Of a stretch of DNA of 64,000 nt, positions 45,369-57,800 are shown in pieces; position 1 is the stretch's first letter; every line of letters begins with the position of its first letter. This DNA comes from Dipteris shenzhenensis. Its lineage: Eukaryota > Polypodiophyta > Polypodiopsida > Gleicheniales. Location: NCBI GenBank assembly GCA_047967505.1, contig CM106540.1; one strand, written 5' to 3'. The notes under the pieces are model-generated. The model ran no database searches. It was given only the letters and a program-made list of their open reading frames with translations, and was not told where the DNA came from. A program made the translations under genes and the position numbers.

Positions 45369-46442
45369 ATGGCATCTAATTCTCTTTCACAAATTGTCAC
45401 TGAAAAGCTTGACAAGAACAACTTCCAAGCATGGAAGTTTAGAATGGCAAATTTCCTTATGGGAAAAGGATATTGGGAGTTCATTACAGGAAATGAAGAA
45501 GAACTAGTTCTTCCTAATGTTCCCAATCAACAGGAAATACAGGCATTTAAAGGATGGCATGAGAGAGCCAGAAAAGTTATGTACTGGTTGTCTATCAGTA
45601 TTTTAGATTCTATGATTGTGCATATTCAGGATGCAAGTACGCCAAAGGAGGCATGGGATACTTTGACAAAAATGTACAGCACAAATACACAAGCCAGGAA
45701 AATGTAGCGCAAGCAGGAGTTGCACAATGTGCAGAGAGAAAATATGAGCATCAATGACTACCACATGAAGGTGAAGAAAATTGCAGATGCACTTGCTTCC
45801 ATTGGGTCGCCAGTGGAAGATGATGATTTAGTTTCTGTGACCTTGAATGGTCTAGGAAAGGATTATGCACAGTTCCGGACATCCATTGCCGTCCATGAAA
45901 AATTTCCTGATTTTGAGGAGATGTTTGCTCTTCTAATTTCTAAAGAGCAAAGAAATGGTGGTGCATCTTCTTCAAGAGGAACTTCAAAAGAAACTGTCTT
46001 CTACTCAAATGCTAGAAGAGGTAGAGGCAGAGGTAGAGCAGGTTGATCTGGAGGTCATGGTAGAAATCAAAAAATGCAACAAACTCAAGAAAACCAGTCC
46101 TATGGAGGAGGATGTGGTAACTCTAGAGGCAGGGGGAGCCAAAGAGGTCGTGGTGGATGGCAGAGAGGCCAAAATGCAAACAACAATGTTGAATGCTACT
46201 ACTGTGGTAAAATGGGTCATATGGCTAAAGACTACTATAAAAAGCAGAATGACATCATGAATGGAAAATTGCAACAAGATAATTATGCATCTTCTACTAG
46301 ACAAGGTGATGACAGAATTGAGCATCTGTTTATGGTGCAGCACATGACCAATTCTGTGACAAGTGCAGAAGAAAGCAATGATGTGTGGTATGTTGACTCA
46401 GGTGCATCAAACCACATGATAGGTCATGTAGAATGGATGTAG
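45369..46442 (+). pseudogene. Copia A gag and protease
   Basis: Met at 45369 (MASNSLSQIVTEKLDKNNFQ) starts a copia gag: the W..F motif of UBN2-type capsids, then SINDYHMKVKKIADAL. One frame continues through TAG (45705) and TGA (46044). The zinc knuckle CYYCGKMGHMAKDY has lost its last Cys to Tyr. The protease active site VDSGASNHM follows, then TAG at 46440. Gag forms particles, and protease would cut the polyprotein. The frame upstream to 45138 is leader and probably not translated as gag. Confidence 0.85.
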
Positions 46443-47728
46443 GATGCAAGGAAAATGGCAAGACTAGGATTTGTGGAGACTAGTGATGATACTGCACATC
46501 CTATTGTGCAGATTGGTAAAATTCCTTTGTCTATGCATGATGGGAAAAAGAAATACATGTCTGATGTATTTCATGTGCCGAACATCACCAAGAACCTGGT
46601 TTCTATTGGTCAAATGGTTGAGCGAGGCTTGCAAGTTAGATTTAATCCTCATGGATGCTTTGTTGAGGATATGAAAAATAACGGTTGCTTGATAGCAAAA
46701 GGAAAGAAGAAGGGCAGGATGTTTACGTTGGATGTGGACATGCTTGAATTGAGTGCAGCAATGTTTGCACATGGGACCGGTGTAATTGCAGATATCGATA
46801 TCTAGCATAAACACATTGGTCATGTTAATGTACAGCAACTTAAATCAATGCAGGCCCAAAATATTGTTGCAAGATTGCCTAAATTCAAGGTTGCAAAAAT
46901 GCATAAGTTATGTGAAGCCTGTCAATTTGGAAAACAGGCAAGGAAACCATTTCCTAGACCTGTTCAAGAGAGTAAGAAGCCATTGACAGAAAAGTTTGGG
47001 TGTATTTTATGAAAAACAAAAGTAAAGTGTTTGGGTATTTCAAAGCTTTTAAAGCTATGGTTGAAAAAGAAACAGGCCTACAAATAAGATGCCTGAGGTC
47101 AGATGGAGGGGGAGAGTACCTCTCAAATGAGTTTGCAAGGTTCCTGCAGGAGCATGGCATAAAGCAGCAATATTCATGCAGTTATACCCCACAGCAAAAT
47201 GGACTTGCAGAAAGGAAAAACAGGCATATTGGAGAGGTATCTCGGGCCATGCTAAATGAAAAAGACCTACCAGATTATTATTGGGCTGAAGCAGTTGCTA
47301 CAGCAGTTTACATAATGAACAAGACTGCCACTGCAGCAATACATGGCATGACGCCAGAGGAGATGTATACTGGTAGGAAACCAGATATTTCTCATTTGAA
47401 AATTTTTGGCTGCATTGCCTATGTTCATGTGCCAAATGAGTTGACGTCCAAGTTGGATCCAAAAGCTGAGAAGTGCATCCTTATTGGTTATTCTCTATAG
47501 CAAAAAGGGTATAGATGCTATAACCCTTCTACTTGTAAGTTTACAGTGAGCAGAGATGTTGTTTTTGATGAGATGAGCAGCTGGTATAAATCAGTAAATA
47601 TGATTGTTGATGTAGATGCACAAAATGGTAATGCTACACACAATTCACAGCAGCAATCACAAAATATTAGTGGACCTACAGTGTCCCCTAGCAGTGGTTC
47701 ATATACTTGCCATGGACAGGCAGATTGA
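46443..47728 (+). pseudogene. Copia A integrase
   Basis: Contains the GAG_pre-integrase zinc region (HKHIGHVNVQQLKSM, CEACQFGKQ). The core shows LRSDGGGEYLSNEF and the TPQQNGLAERKNRHIGEV block, including the catalytic Asp and Glu. Compared with copy B, about 85 bases are missing at 46985-46990, taking the first catalytic Asp region (DVW...FIDDFS) and shifting the frame. A stop at 46803 is also present. Integrase would have inserted the cDNA; this one cannot. Confidence 0.85.
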
Positions 47729-47808
47729 GATCAGGAGAATCTCCTCAAAGCAATGTAGATAGTGGTATGTAGGTATCATGAAAAGGAAAAGAGAAGGTAG
47801 ATCAGCCC

Positions 47809-49004
47809 ATGTTTGATGTGAATGCAGGTCACTCTTATGTGGATGGTGAATCCAGTGGCTCAGAACAGAGCATTGATTATGAGTTGGGTATTCCTTCTAT
47901 TGTTACACCTGGAGTAAGGAAGACCAGGGATGTTTTGAGAGCACTTGGACGCGAGCCTATTTTGTGCAGGTTTACTAGAGCTAGGTATCCTGTGGATAGG
48001 CTGAAATATGATGGATTTATAGCCATTCACTATGCCTATATGGTCAAAGTGATACAGGAACCAGAACCCACTTCTTTTGAGCAAGCCATGGGAAAAGAAA
48101 AATGGGGGAAAGCCATGGATGAAGAAATGGATGCCTTGGAAGCAAATGTTATATGGGAATTGGTGCGTTTGCCTAAAGACAAGAATGCAATTGGCTGTAA
48201 GTGGGTTTATAAGGTGAAGCACAATGCAGATGGTTCTGTGAACAGATATAAGGCAAGATTAGTTGTCAAGGGGTATGCACAAACATATGGCATTGATTAT
48301 GAAGAAACATTCAGTCCGGTTGCAAGGATGGCAACCGTAAGAGCAGTCATTGCTATTATTGCATCAAATGGGATGGTCTTTACATCAGATGGATGTAAAG
48401 AATGCCTTCTTGAATGGTGATTTGCAAGAAGAGGTCTTTATGGAGCAGCCACCAGGTTATGTTCATGCTGTTCATCCTGAGTTTGTTTACAGGTTGAAGT
48501 AAGCCTTATATGGCTTGAAGCAAGCACCTAGAGCATGGTTTGACAAGATAAGACAATATCTTATCATTATTGGCTTTCAGATTTCCAAGGTAGATTTCTC
48601 ACTTTATGTGAGAAAAACAGAGAAAGGTATTATGCTGCTTGTCATTTATGTTGATGATTTGATCATCACAGGTGATAGTGATGAAGATATCCTTCATGTG
48701 AAAATGCTATTGAAGCATAAGTTTGAGATGAAGGATTTGGGAGAGCTACGTTATTTCTTGGGCATTGAGGTGACTAGATCACCAAGTGGGATACGGCTCT
48801 TGCAGAGGTTGTATGGATTGGACATGCTATCCAAATATGGGATGACTGGCTGTAAGCCTATTTCAATTCCTTTGGAGCAGAATGTGAAGCTGAGCACAGA
48901 TGTAGGTGAGCTTCTGGAAGACCCTACTATGTACAGATGCATAATAGGAAGTTTGATTTATATGACTATTACCAGGCCAGATTTGAGCTATAGATTTGAG
49001 CTAT
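47809..49004 (+). pseudogene. Copia A reverse transcriptase, N-terminal part
   Basis: Contains [40 protein letters not shown], then after a frameshift near 48380 ALYGLKQAPRAWFDK and LLVIYVDDLIITGDSDEDIL with the YVDD active site intact. It ends at TRPDLSY where the TIR block begins. A 13-base perfect duplication (AGATTTGAGCTAT, 48979-48991 and 48992-49004) lies at the junction. Confidence 0.88.
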
Positions 49005-49030
49005 AACACCTATTTCATTAATTTTGGACT
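49005..49030 (+). repeat. Left 26-bp TIR
   Basis: Exact inverse of 62349-62374; followed by three imperfect repeats of a CCTTCCCAAAT-containing unit (about 49062-49158). Confidence 0.9.
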
Positions 49031-49170
49031 TTTTCACTTGTTTTTGGACGAAGCCCAAAAATCCTTCCCAAATGAAAACACTACTTTGTGAAAATATCCT
49101 TCCCAAATCAAAATTTTACTTTCTGAAAATATTCTTCCCAAATCCAAAGCTCACTTTGTGGCACTATCTG

Positions 49171-49520
49171 TGAAGATAGTGGGAGAGAGGGAAGGAGTCT
49201 CACTTGCGGCTTTCTCACATGCACAATGGGGGAATACACACAAAGGTACAGGCTGAAAATAGTTTTCCTCTTCTTAGTTGTGAAAGCCAAAAGAACTCTA
49301 GTACAAAGAAATAGAAAAACCCTATATGTGGGTCTCAAACCAAACTCAACTAACTAAGGTGGCATACTAACTGAGCCACAAACTAGAGTAGATAAGGATA
49401 GCTGTCATCCAGCTATTATTCATGGGCAGTGTACCAACCGCGTCTGCAGCTAACAAGTCGGTGATATAATTGCACAACGGTCACCCTGGCATATCGTGAG
49501 TGGAGCTCGATATCTCAACA
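49171..49520 (-). repeat. Copia B 3' LTR
   Basis: The minus strand starts TGTTGAGATATCGAGCTCCA at 49520 and ends CTATCTTCA at 49171. A purine tract (GACGGGGAG) precedes it on that strand. Same family as the copia A LTRs. Confidence 0.88.
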
Positions 49521-52500
49521 CTCCCCGTCAAGCTCAATCCCAATTCCTGCACACCAAGCAGGTCTCTGAACTTGCGCAGCTTCTCTGCGCCCAATGCTTT
49601 CGTGAATATGTCAGCTACTTGATCCTCTGTGTTGACATAAACTAGATCAATAAGACCTAGTAAAACCTTCTCCCGCACATAGTGATAATGCACCTCAATG
49701 TGCTTTGTTCTAGCATGATAGACTGGGTTATTTGCCAAGTGTATACTATTCATGTTGTCACAATAAATGACAACTGGCCCATCTATACACTGATGCATAT
49801 CATAGAGTAGCTTATGCAACCAAGCTACCTCGCATGCAGCCATTGCTGCACCCCTGTACTCAGCCTCTATGCTCGACAAGGCAACTAAAGGCTGTTTCTT
49901 GCTGCTCCAAGTGACTGCAGCACTCCCAAAAGAGAACACATATCCACTGGTAAATCGTCTATCAGAAATACTACCAGCCCAATCAGCATCAGTGTATCCA
50001 TGCAACTGTATCTAAACCCCAGCCTCATAAAATAGTCCATACTGCAATGTGGACTTCACATACCTGAGTATGCGTCTAGCCGCATCCAAATGTGGTTTCC
50101 TTGGAGCTTGCATAAACTGACTTACCAATCCAACAGCATAGCTTAAATCTGGCCTGGTAATAGTCATATAAATCAAACTTCCTACTATGCATCTGTACAT
50201 AGTAGGGTCTTCCAGAAGCTCACCAGCATCTGTGCTCAGCTTCACATTCTGCTCCAAACGAACTGAAATAGGCTTACAGCCTGTCATCCCATATTTGGAC
50301 AGCATGTCCAATCCATACTGCCTCTGCAAGAACTGTATCCCACTTGGCGATCTAATCACCTCAATGCCCAAGAAATAACGTAGCTCTCCCAAATCCTTCA
50401 TCTCAAACTTCTGCTTCAATAGCATTTTCACATGAAGGATATCTTCATCACTATCAGCTGTGATGATCAAATCATCAACATAAATGACAAGCAACATAAT
50501 CCCTTTCTCTATTTTTCTCACATAGAGTGAGAAATCTGCCTTGGAAATCTGAAAGCCAATAGTGACAAGATACTATCCTATCTTGTTAGACCATGCTCTA
50601 GGTGCTTGCTTCAAGCCATACAAGGCTTTCTTCAACCTGCAAACAAACTCAAGATGAATAGCGCATGAACATAACCTGCTGGCTGCTCCATAAAGACCTC
50701 TTCTTACAAATCACCATGCAAGAAGGAATTCTTTACATCCATCTGGTGTAAAGACCATCCCTTTGATGTAGCCATAGCAATGACTACTCTTACAGTTGCC
50801 ATCCTTGCAACCGGACTGAATGTTTCTTCATAATCAATGCCGTATGTCTGTGCATACCCCTTGACAACTAATCTTGCCTTGTATTTGTTCACAGAACCAT
50901 CTGCATTGTGCTTGATCTTATAAACCCACTTAGAGCCAATTGTATTCTTGTTTTTAGGCAAAGGCACCAATTCCCATGTAGCATTGGCTTCCAAGGCATC
51001 CATTTCTTCATCCATGGCTTTCTCCCATTTTTCATTTTCCATGGCTTGCTCAAAAGAAGTGGGTTCTGGTTCCTGTATCACTTTGACCATATAGGCATAG
51101 TGAATGGCTATAAATCCATCATATTTTAGCCTATCCACAGGATACCTAGCTCTGGTAGACCTGTGCAAAATAGGCTCACTTCCAGGTGATCTCAAAACAT
51201 CCCTGGTCTTCCTTACTCCAGGTGTAACAACAGAAGGAATACCCAACTCATCATCAATGCTCTGTTCTGAGCCACTGGATTCACCATCCACATAAGAGTG
51301 ACCTGCATTCACATCAAACATGGGTTGATCTACCTTCTCTTTTCCTTTTCGTGATACTGGCGTACCACTATCTGCATTGCTTTGAGGAGATTCTCTTGAT
51401 CTCAATCTGCCTGTCCATGGCGAAGTATGTGAACCACTGCTAGAGGACACTGTAGGTCCACTAATATTTTGTGACTGTTGCATTGAATTATGTGCAGCAT
51501 TACCATTTTGTGCATCTACATCAATCATCACATTTACTGGTTTATACCAGCTGCTCATCTCATAAAAAACATCTCTGCTCACTGTAAACTTACGAGTAGA
51601 AGGGTTATAGCATCTATACCCTTTTTGCTATAGAGAATAACCAATAAAGATGCACTTCTCAGCTTTTGGATCCAACTTGGACCTCAAGTCATCTGGCACA
51701 TGAACATAGGCAATGCAACCAAAAATTTTCAAATGAGAAATGTCTGGTTTCCTACCAGTATACATCTCCTCTGGCGTCATGCCATGTATTGCTGTAGTGG
51801 GAGTCCTGTTCATTATGTAAACTGCTGTAGCAACTACTTCAGCCCAATAATAATCTAGTAGATCTTTCTTATTTAGCATGGCCCTAGATACCTCTCCAAT
51901 GTGCCTGTTTTTCCTTTCTGCAATTCCATTTTGCTGTGGGGTATGACTGCATGAATATTGCTGCTTTATGCCATGCTCCTGCAAGAACCTTGCAAACTCA
52001 TTTGAGAGTTACTCTCCCCCTCCATCTGACCTTAGGCATTTTATTTGCAGGCCTGTTTCTTTTTCAACCATAGCTTTAAAAGCTTTGAAGTGCCCAAACA
52101 CTTCACTTTTCTTTTTCATAAAATACACCCAAACTTTTTTGCTGAAGTCATCAATAAAAGTGACAAAATAGTGACAGCCTCCAATAGATGCAGCTTTAGT
52201 AGTCCACACATCAGAGTGGATTAATTCCAATGGCTTTTTAATCTCTTGAACATGCCTAGGAAATGGTTTCCTTGCCTATTTTCCAAATTGACAGGCTTCA
52301 CAAACCTTATGCATTTCTGCAACCTTGAATTTAGGCAATCCTGCAACAATATTTTGGGCTTGCATTTATTTAAGTCGTTGTATATTAACATGACCAATGC
52401 GTTTATGCCAGATATCAATATCTACAACTACACCGGTCCCATGTGCAAACATTGCTACACTCAATTCAGGCATGTCCGCATCCAACGTACACATCCTACC

Positions 52501-53500
52501 CTTCTTCTTTCCTTTTGCTATCAAGCGACCGTTATTTTTCATATCCTCAACAAAGCATCCATGAGGATTAAATCTGACCTGCAAGCCCTGCTCAACCATT
52601 TGACCAATAGAAACCAGGTTCTTGGTGATGTTTGGGACATGAAATACATCAGACAGGTATTTCTTTTTCCCATCCTACATAGACAAAGGAATTTTACCAA
52701 TCTGCACAATAGGATGTGCAGTATCATCACCAATCTCCACAAATCCTAGTTTTTCCATTTTCCTTGCATCCTGCATCCATTCTGCATGACCTGCCATGTG
52801 GTTTGACACACCTGAGTCAACATACCACACATCATTTCGTTCTTCTACACTTGTCACAGAATTGGTCATATGCTGCACAATAAATAGATGCTCATTTCTA
52901 TTATCACCCTGTCTACTGGAAGATGCATAATTGCCTTGCTGCAATTTTCCATTCATAATGTCATTCTGCTTTTTGTAGCAGTCCTTAGCCATATGACCCA
53001 TTTTACCATAGTAGTAGCATTCAACATTGCTATTTGCATTTTGGCCTCTCTGCCATCCACCACGGCCTCTTTGGCTCCCCCTGCCTCTAGAGTTACCATG
53101 TCCTCCTGCATAGGACTGGTTTTCTTGAGTTTGCTGCATATTTTGATTTCTACCATGGCCTGCAGATCGGCCTCCTCTACCTCTGCCTCTACCTCTTCTA
53201 GCATTTGAGTAGAAGACACTTTCTTTTGAAGTTCCTCCTGAAGAAGATGCACCCCCATTTCTCTGCTCTTCAGAAATTAGAAGAGCAAACAACTCTTCAA
53301 AATCAAGAAATTTTTCACGGATGGCAATGGATGTCCGGAGCTGTGCATAATCCTTTCCTAGACCATTCAAGGTCACAGAAACTAGATCATCATCTTCCAC
53401 TGGTGACCCAATGGAAGCAAGTGCATCTGCGATTTTCTTCACCTTCATATGGTAGTCATTTATGCTCAAATTTTCTCTCTGCACATTGTGCAACTCCTGT
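49521..53500 (-). pseudogene. Copia B gag-pol, N-terminus missing, inverted relative to copia A
   Basis: Minus strand from 53500: gag from QELHNVQRENLSINDYHMKV; a zinc knuckle with the second Cys changed to Tyr (CYYYGKMGHMAKDC); protease VDSGVSNHM; integrase with the DVWTTKAASIGGCHYF and FIDDFSKKVW region that copy A lacks; RT with VIYVDDLIITADSDED; RNase H with YTDADWAGS, EAEYRGAAMAACEVAW and CDNMNSIHLANNP. It ends near 49521 before its LTR. Several single stops and shifts (for example near 52675, 52009, 51628 and 50704) inactivate it. The first about 120 gag residues and the 5' LTR are gone, replaced by a head-on leader piece. Confidence 0.88.
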
Positions 53501-53503
53501 TGG

Positions 53504-53840
53504 TAAGGAGCTCAAGAAAGCAAACCAAGTTTGTGGTGTCCTGGTAAGAGGACCAGTGTTGCTTTCCTTTTTCGAGTTTGGGAGAAAATCTCTACAGGTA
53601 GCATAGCCGGAAGTGGAAGAGTGCACTGTCTCAAATTGAGATGCCCTTCGTGGTGTGGTGAGAGGCAGTACAAGCTACGGATCATTTTGGGGCCATTTCG
53701 GGGCCCGTTTTGAAGGTGAAAGTTCTTCACAGGCACTCAGAAAAAGGCCCTGTTTTTGATGTGCGACCACTGCTCTACTAGTCAGTGAAAAGTTGCCGTA
53801 GAAATTGCATCGTTTGCGTGTGTGCAGAGATGACTCTGAT
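53504..53840 (+). other. Copia leader fragment in opposite direction to copia B
   Basis: GGTAAGGAGCTCAAGAAAGC onward matches the copia A leader (about 44855-45205) on the plus strand, while the adjoining gag is on the minus strand. The joint at 53500-53504 shows an inversion. Confidence 0.8.
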
Positions 53841-53915
53841 TATAATTGTCTTGGATTGGCTTCTTGCCTAGTACCCAAATAAAATCCTTCAATGGACTTC
53901 AATACAAAGCTTTAA

Positions 53916-54890
53916 TCATGGACATTCTTCATTTGCGCTGTCTCCTACTTCCTCCATGGCGAGCATCCTTAAAAATTCGTGTATATGCAAAATAGTTTGC
54001 TGTGGTATTTTTATTTTTCCTTCTACCTCATATCCCATGCGCTTCTTTGATTTCTTTGCCCTTGAATGCCAAAACACTATGATTGTCTCCGTCGAAACTT
54101 GAGAGACCGCTTCATCATTTGGGACCCACTCCTTCATTATACAATTAGTATACAATGTGTTATTATCCATATTCTCCTTCCTGCCCAAGTTTGGCTCATA
54201 CCATACCGCTGTAAATGTTGTAGCTCTCCCTTGGTCATCTCTTTGCACATCAACTACTTTTGCAACCCAAAACTTCACATTCTCATATTCATCATCCATC
54301 TACTTGTGGCATAAACTCTCTATTCTTTGGTCCACAATATGGATGTGGGAGTAATGATACAAATTCATTTTCAAAGACTGGAGCTACGCGCAAATCGTTA
54401 TGAACATTTGGCCAAAACATATTGCATTCTTCCTTGACATCCTTTGAGCCTCGCATTCTCTCAAGGTCCTTTATTAAATTTCGTGTCTTGTTAATTACAG
54501 TGGTAGTGTTTTCTCTCCAAGTAGGCTTCGAATCAGGATATCTACGGAGCATTTCCTCTTTGTATGTAATAAATGCTTTTAATCCTTCTATTTCACAGTT
54601 AGACCTCTCATTGAATTCTTGTATAGGAGCCCATGTTGGATACCTTTCCTTGCTAGGAATTGAAGTTAAGAGACTGTAAGGTTCTTCAGGTTCCCATTTT
54701 GTATCATGAGAATACTGTTGCCATTGCATTACAGGTTTGTCATCTTTAAAAAAAAAAAGAAATTAGTGTGGATTGGTATGACCTGTCAATGCATCACCAC
54801 CCGTTTGTATGAAAGGTAGAATGAAGCTCTTCCAATCATACATTCTTTCTAGCCTCTCACATACTGTACTTTCCTTACGACCACCAACTT
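53916..54890 (-). pseudogene. Unrecognised spliced coding fragment in the TIR block
   Basis: Minus strand: a short upstream piece (GGRKESTVCERLERMYDWKS, about 54880-54775), a putative roughly 40-base intron ending in a T-rich AAAG, then 54729-54292 and 54299-53916. The two long frames overlap at a GATG tandem duplication (near 54296-54303). Removing one GATG joins EFMPQV to DDEYENVKFWVAKVVDVQRD, so a single 4-base event broke the gene. The second part has FWVAKV..V...F.AVWYEP, resembling small beta-barrel (BAH/Tudor-like) readers, a guess only. The end is Lys-rich then acidic. The 5' part is cut off by the satellite. It may be the C-terminus of the block's own protein. Confidence 0.5.
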
Positions 54891-54893
54891 GGT

Positions 54894-57800
54894 CGATCAC
54901 ACCTTATACACCATTTTTTCTCTAGTGATATGCACATCCACAAAAAAACACGCCCTTAGGTGTGTTATCTGACCAAGTACTTATCGAATGGGTGTGCCTA
55001 TTTGAGAACATTTCAATACCACCTAGGTTGAGGCGTACAAAAAGTATTGTGCCCATCGGATATCCTTTGCATGGTCGATCGAGCATTAAATACTATTTTT
55101 GCTGTCATGCACATCCGTAAAAAAACACGCTGCTAGGTATGTTATCCGATCAAGCACTTATGGGATGGGAGTGCCACTTTGCATGTAAGTCAATTCCACC
55201 TATTTGAAAATGTGTGCAAAGTATTGTGCCCATCGGATATGTTTTGCATTGTCGATCAAGCATAAAACACCGTTTTTGCCTTAGTGTCATGCACAACCAT
55301 GAAAAAACACAGTCCTAAGTGTGTTAATCAAATAAGGACTTATGGGATGGGGGCTCCAGTTTGCACACAAGTCTGTTTCAACTAGGTTGAGATGTGTGCA
55401 AAGTATTGTCACCATCGGATATGCTCTGCATGGTCGATTACACATTATACAACGTTTTTCCCGTAGTGATATGCACATCTGCAAAAAAACATGCCCTTAG
55501 GTATGTTATCTGACCAAGTACTTATCGGATGGGTGTGCCTCTTTGAGAACATTTCAATACCACCTAGGTTAAGGTGTAGGAAAAGTATTGTGCCCATTGG
55601 ATATGCTTTGAATGGTCAATCGAGCATTAAATACCATTTTTGCCTTAGTGTCATGCACATCCGTAAAAAACCACACTGCTAGGTGTGTTATCCGATCAAG
55701 TACTTATGCGATGGGAATGAAACTTTTCATGTAAGTCAATTCCACCTAGTTGAAGGTGTGTGCAAAGTATTGTGCCCATCAGATATGCTTTGCATTGTCG
55801 ATCAAGCATAAAACACCGTTTTTGCCTTTATGTCATGCACAACCATATAAAAACACGGACGTAGGTGTGTTATTCAAATAATTACTTATCGGATGGGGGC
55901 TCCACTTTGCACCCAAGTCCGTTTCAACTACGTTGAGGTGCGTGCAAATTATTTTCACCATCGGATATGCTTTGCATGGTCGATCACGCATTATACATCA
56001 TTTTTTTCCTAGTGATATGGACATCTGCAAAAAAACATGCCATTAGGTGTGTTATCTGACCAAGTACTTATCGGATGGGTGTGACTCATTGAGAACATTT
56101 CAATAACACATAGGTTGAGGCATACGAAAAGTTTTGTGCCCATTGGATATCCTTTGCATGGTCAATCGAGCATTAAATACTATTTTTGCTCTAGTGTCAT
56201 GCACATCCGTAAAAAAACACGCTGCTAGGTATGTTATTTGATTAAGCACTTATGGGATGGGCGTGCCACTTTGCATGTAAGTCAATTCCACCTAGTTGAA
56301 GGTGTGTGAAAAGTATTGTACCCATCAGATATGCTTTGCATTGTCGATCCAGCATAAAACACCGTTTTTGCCTTAGTGTCATGCACAACCATGAAAAAAC
56401 ACGGTCCTAGGTGTGTTATTCAAACAAGTACTTATCGGATGGGGGCTCCACTTTGCACGCAAGTCCGTTTCAACTACCTTGAGGTGTGTGCAAAGTATTG
56501 TCACCATCGAATATGCTTTGCATGGTCGATCACACATTATACACCATTTTTTCCCGAGTGATGCACATCTGCCAAAAAACACGCCCTTAGGTGTGTTATC
56601 TGACCAAGTACTTATCGTAAGGGTGTGCCTCTTTGAGAACATTCCAATACCACCTAGGTTGAGGCATACGAAAAGTGTTGTACCCATCGGATATCCTTTG
56701 CATGATCGATCAAGCAATAAATACTATTTTTGCTCTAGTGTCATGCACATCCGTAAAAAAACATGCTACTAGGTATGTTATCCGATCAAGCACTTATGGG
56801 ATGGGAGTGCCACTTTGCATGTAAGTCAATTCCACCTAGTTGAAGGTGTGTGCAAAGTATTGTGCCCATCGGATATGCTTTGCATTGTCGATCAAGCATA
56901 AAACGCCATTTTTGCCTTAGTGTCATGCACAACCATGAAAAAACACGGTTCTATGTGTGTTAATTAAACAAGTACTTATCGGATGGGGGCTCCACTTTGC
57001 ATGCAAGTCCATTTCAACTAAGTTGAGGTGAACGCAAAGTATTGTCACCATCGGATATGATTTGCATGGTCGACCGATCACGCATTATACACCGTTTTTT
57101 CCCGAGTGATGCACATCCGCAAAAAAACATGCCCTTAGGTGTGTTATCTGACCAAGTACTTATCAGATGGGTGTGCCTCTTTGAGAACATTTCAATACCA
57201 CCTAGCTTGCGGTGTAGGAAAAGTGTTGTGCCCATCGGATATCCTTTGCATGGTCGATCGGGCATTAAATAGGAAAAGTATTGTGCCCATTGGATATGCT
57301 TTGCATGGTCGATCGAGCATTAAATACCATTTTTGCCTTAGTGTCATGCACATCCGTAAAAAAACACGCTGTTAGGTGTGTTATCCGATCAAGTACTTAT
57401 GCAATGGGAATGCCACTTTGCATGTAAGTCAATTTCACCTAGTCGAAGGTGTGTGCAAAGTATTGTGCCCATCGGATATGCTTTGCATTGTCAATCAAGC
57501 ATAAAACACCGTTTTTGCCTTTGTGTCATGCACAACCATATAAAAACACGACCGTAGGCATGTTATTCAAATAAGTACTTATCGGATGGGGGCTCCACTT
57601 TGCATGCAAGTCTGTTTCAACTATGTTGAGGTGCCTGCAAAGTATTGTCACCATCGGATATGCTTTGCATGGTCGATCACGCATTGTACACCATTTTTTC
57701 CCTAGTGATATGGACATCCGCAAAAAAACTTGCCCTTAGGTGTGTTATCTGACCAAGTACTTATCGGATGGGTGTGCCTCATTGAGAACATTTCAATACC

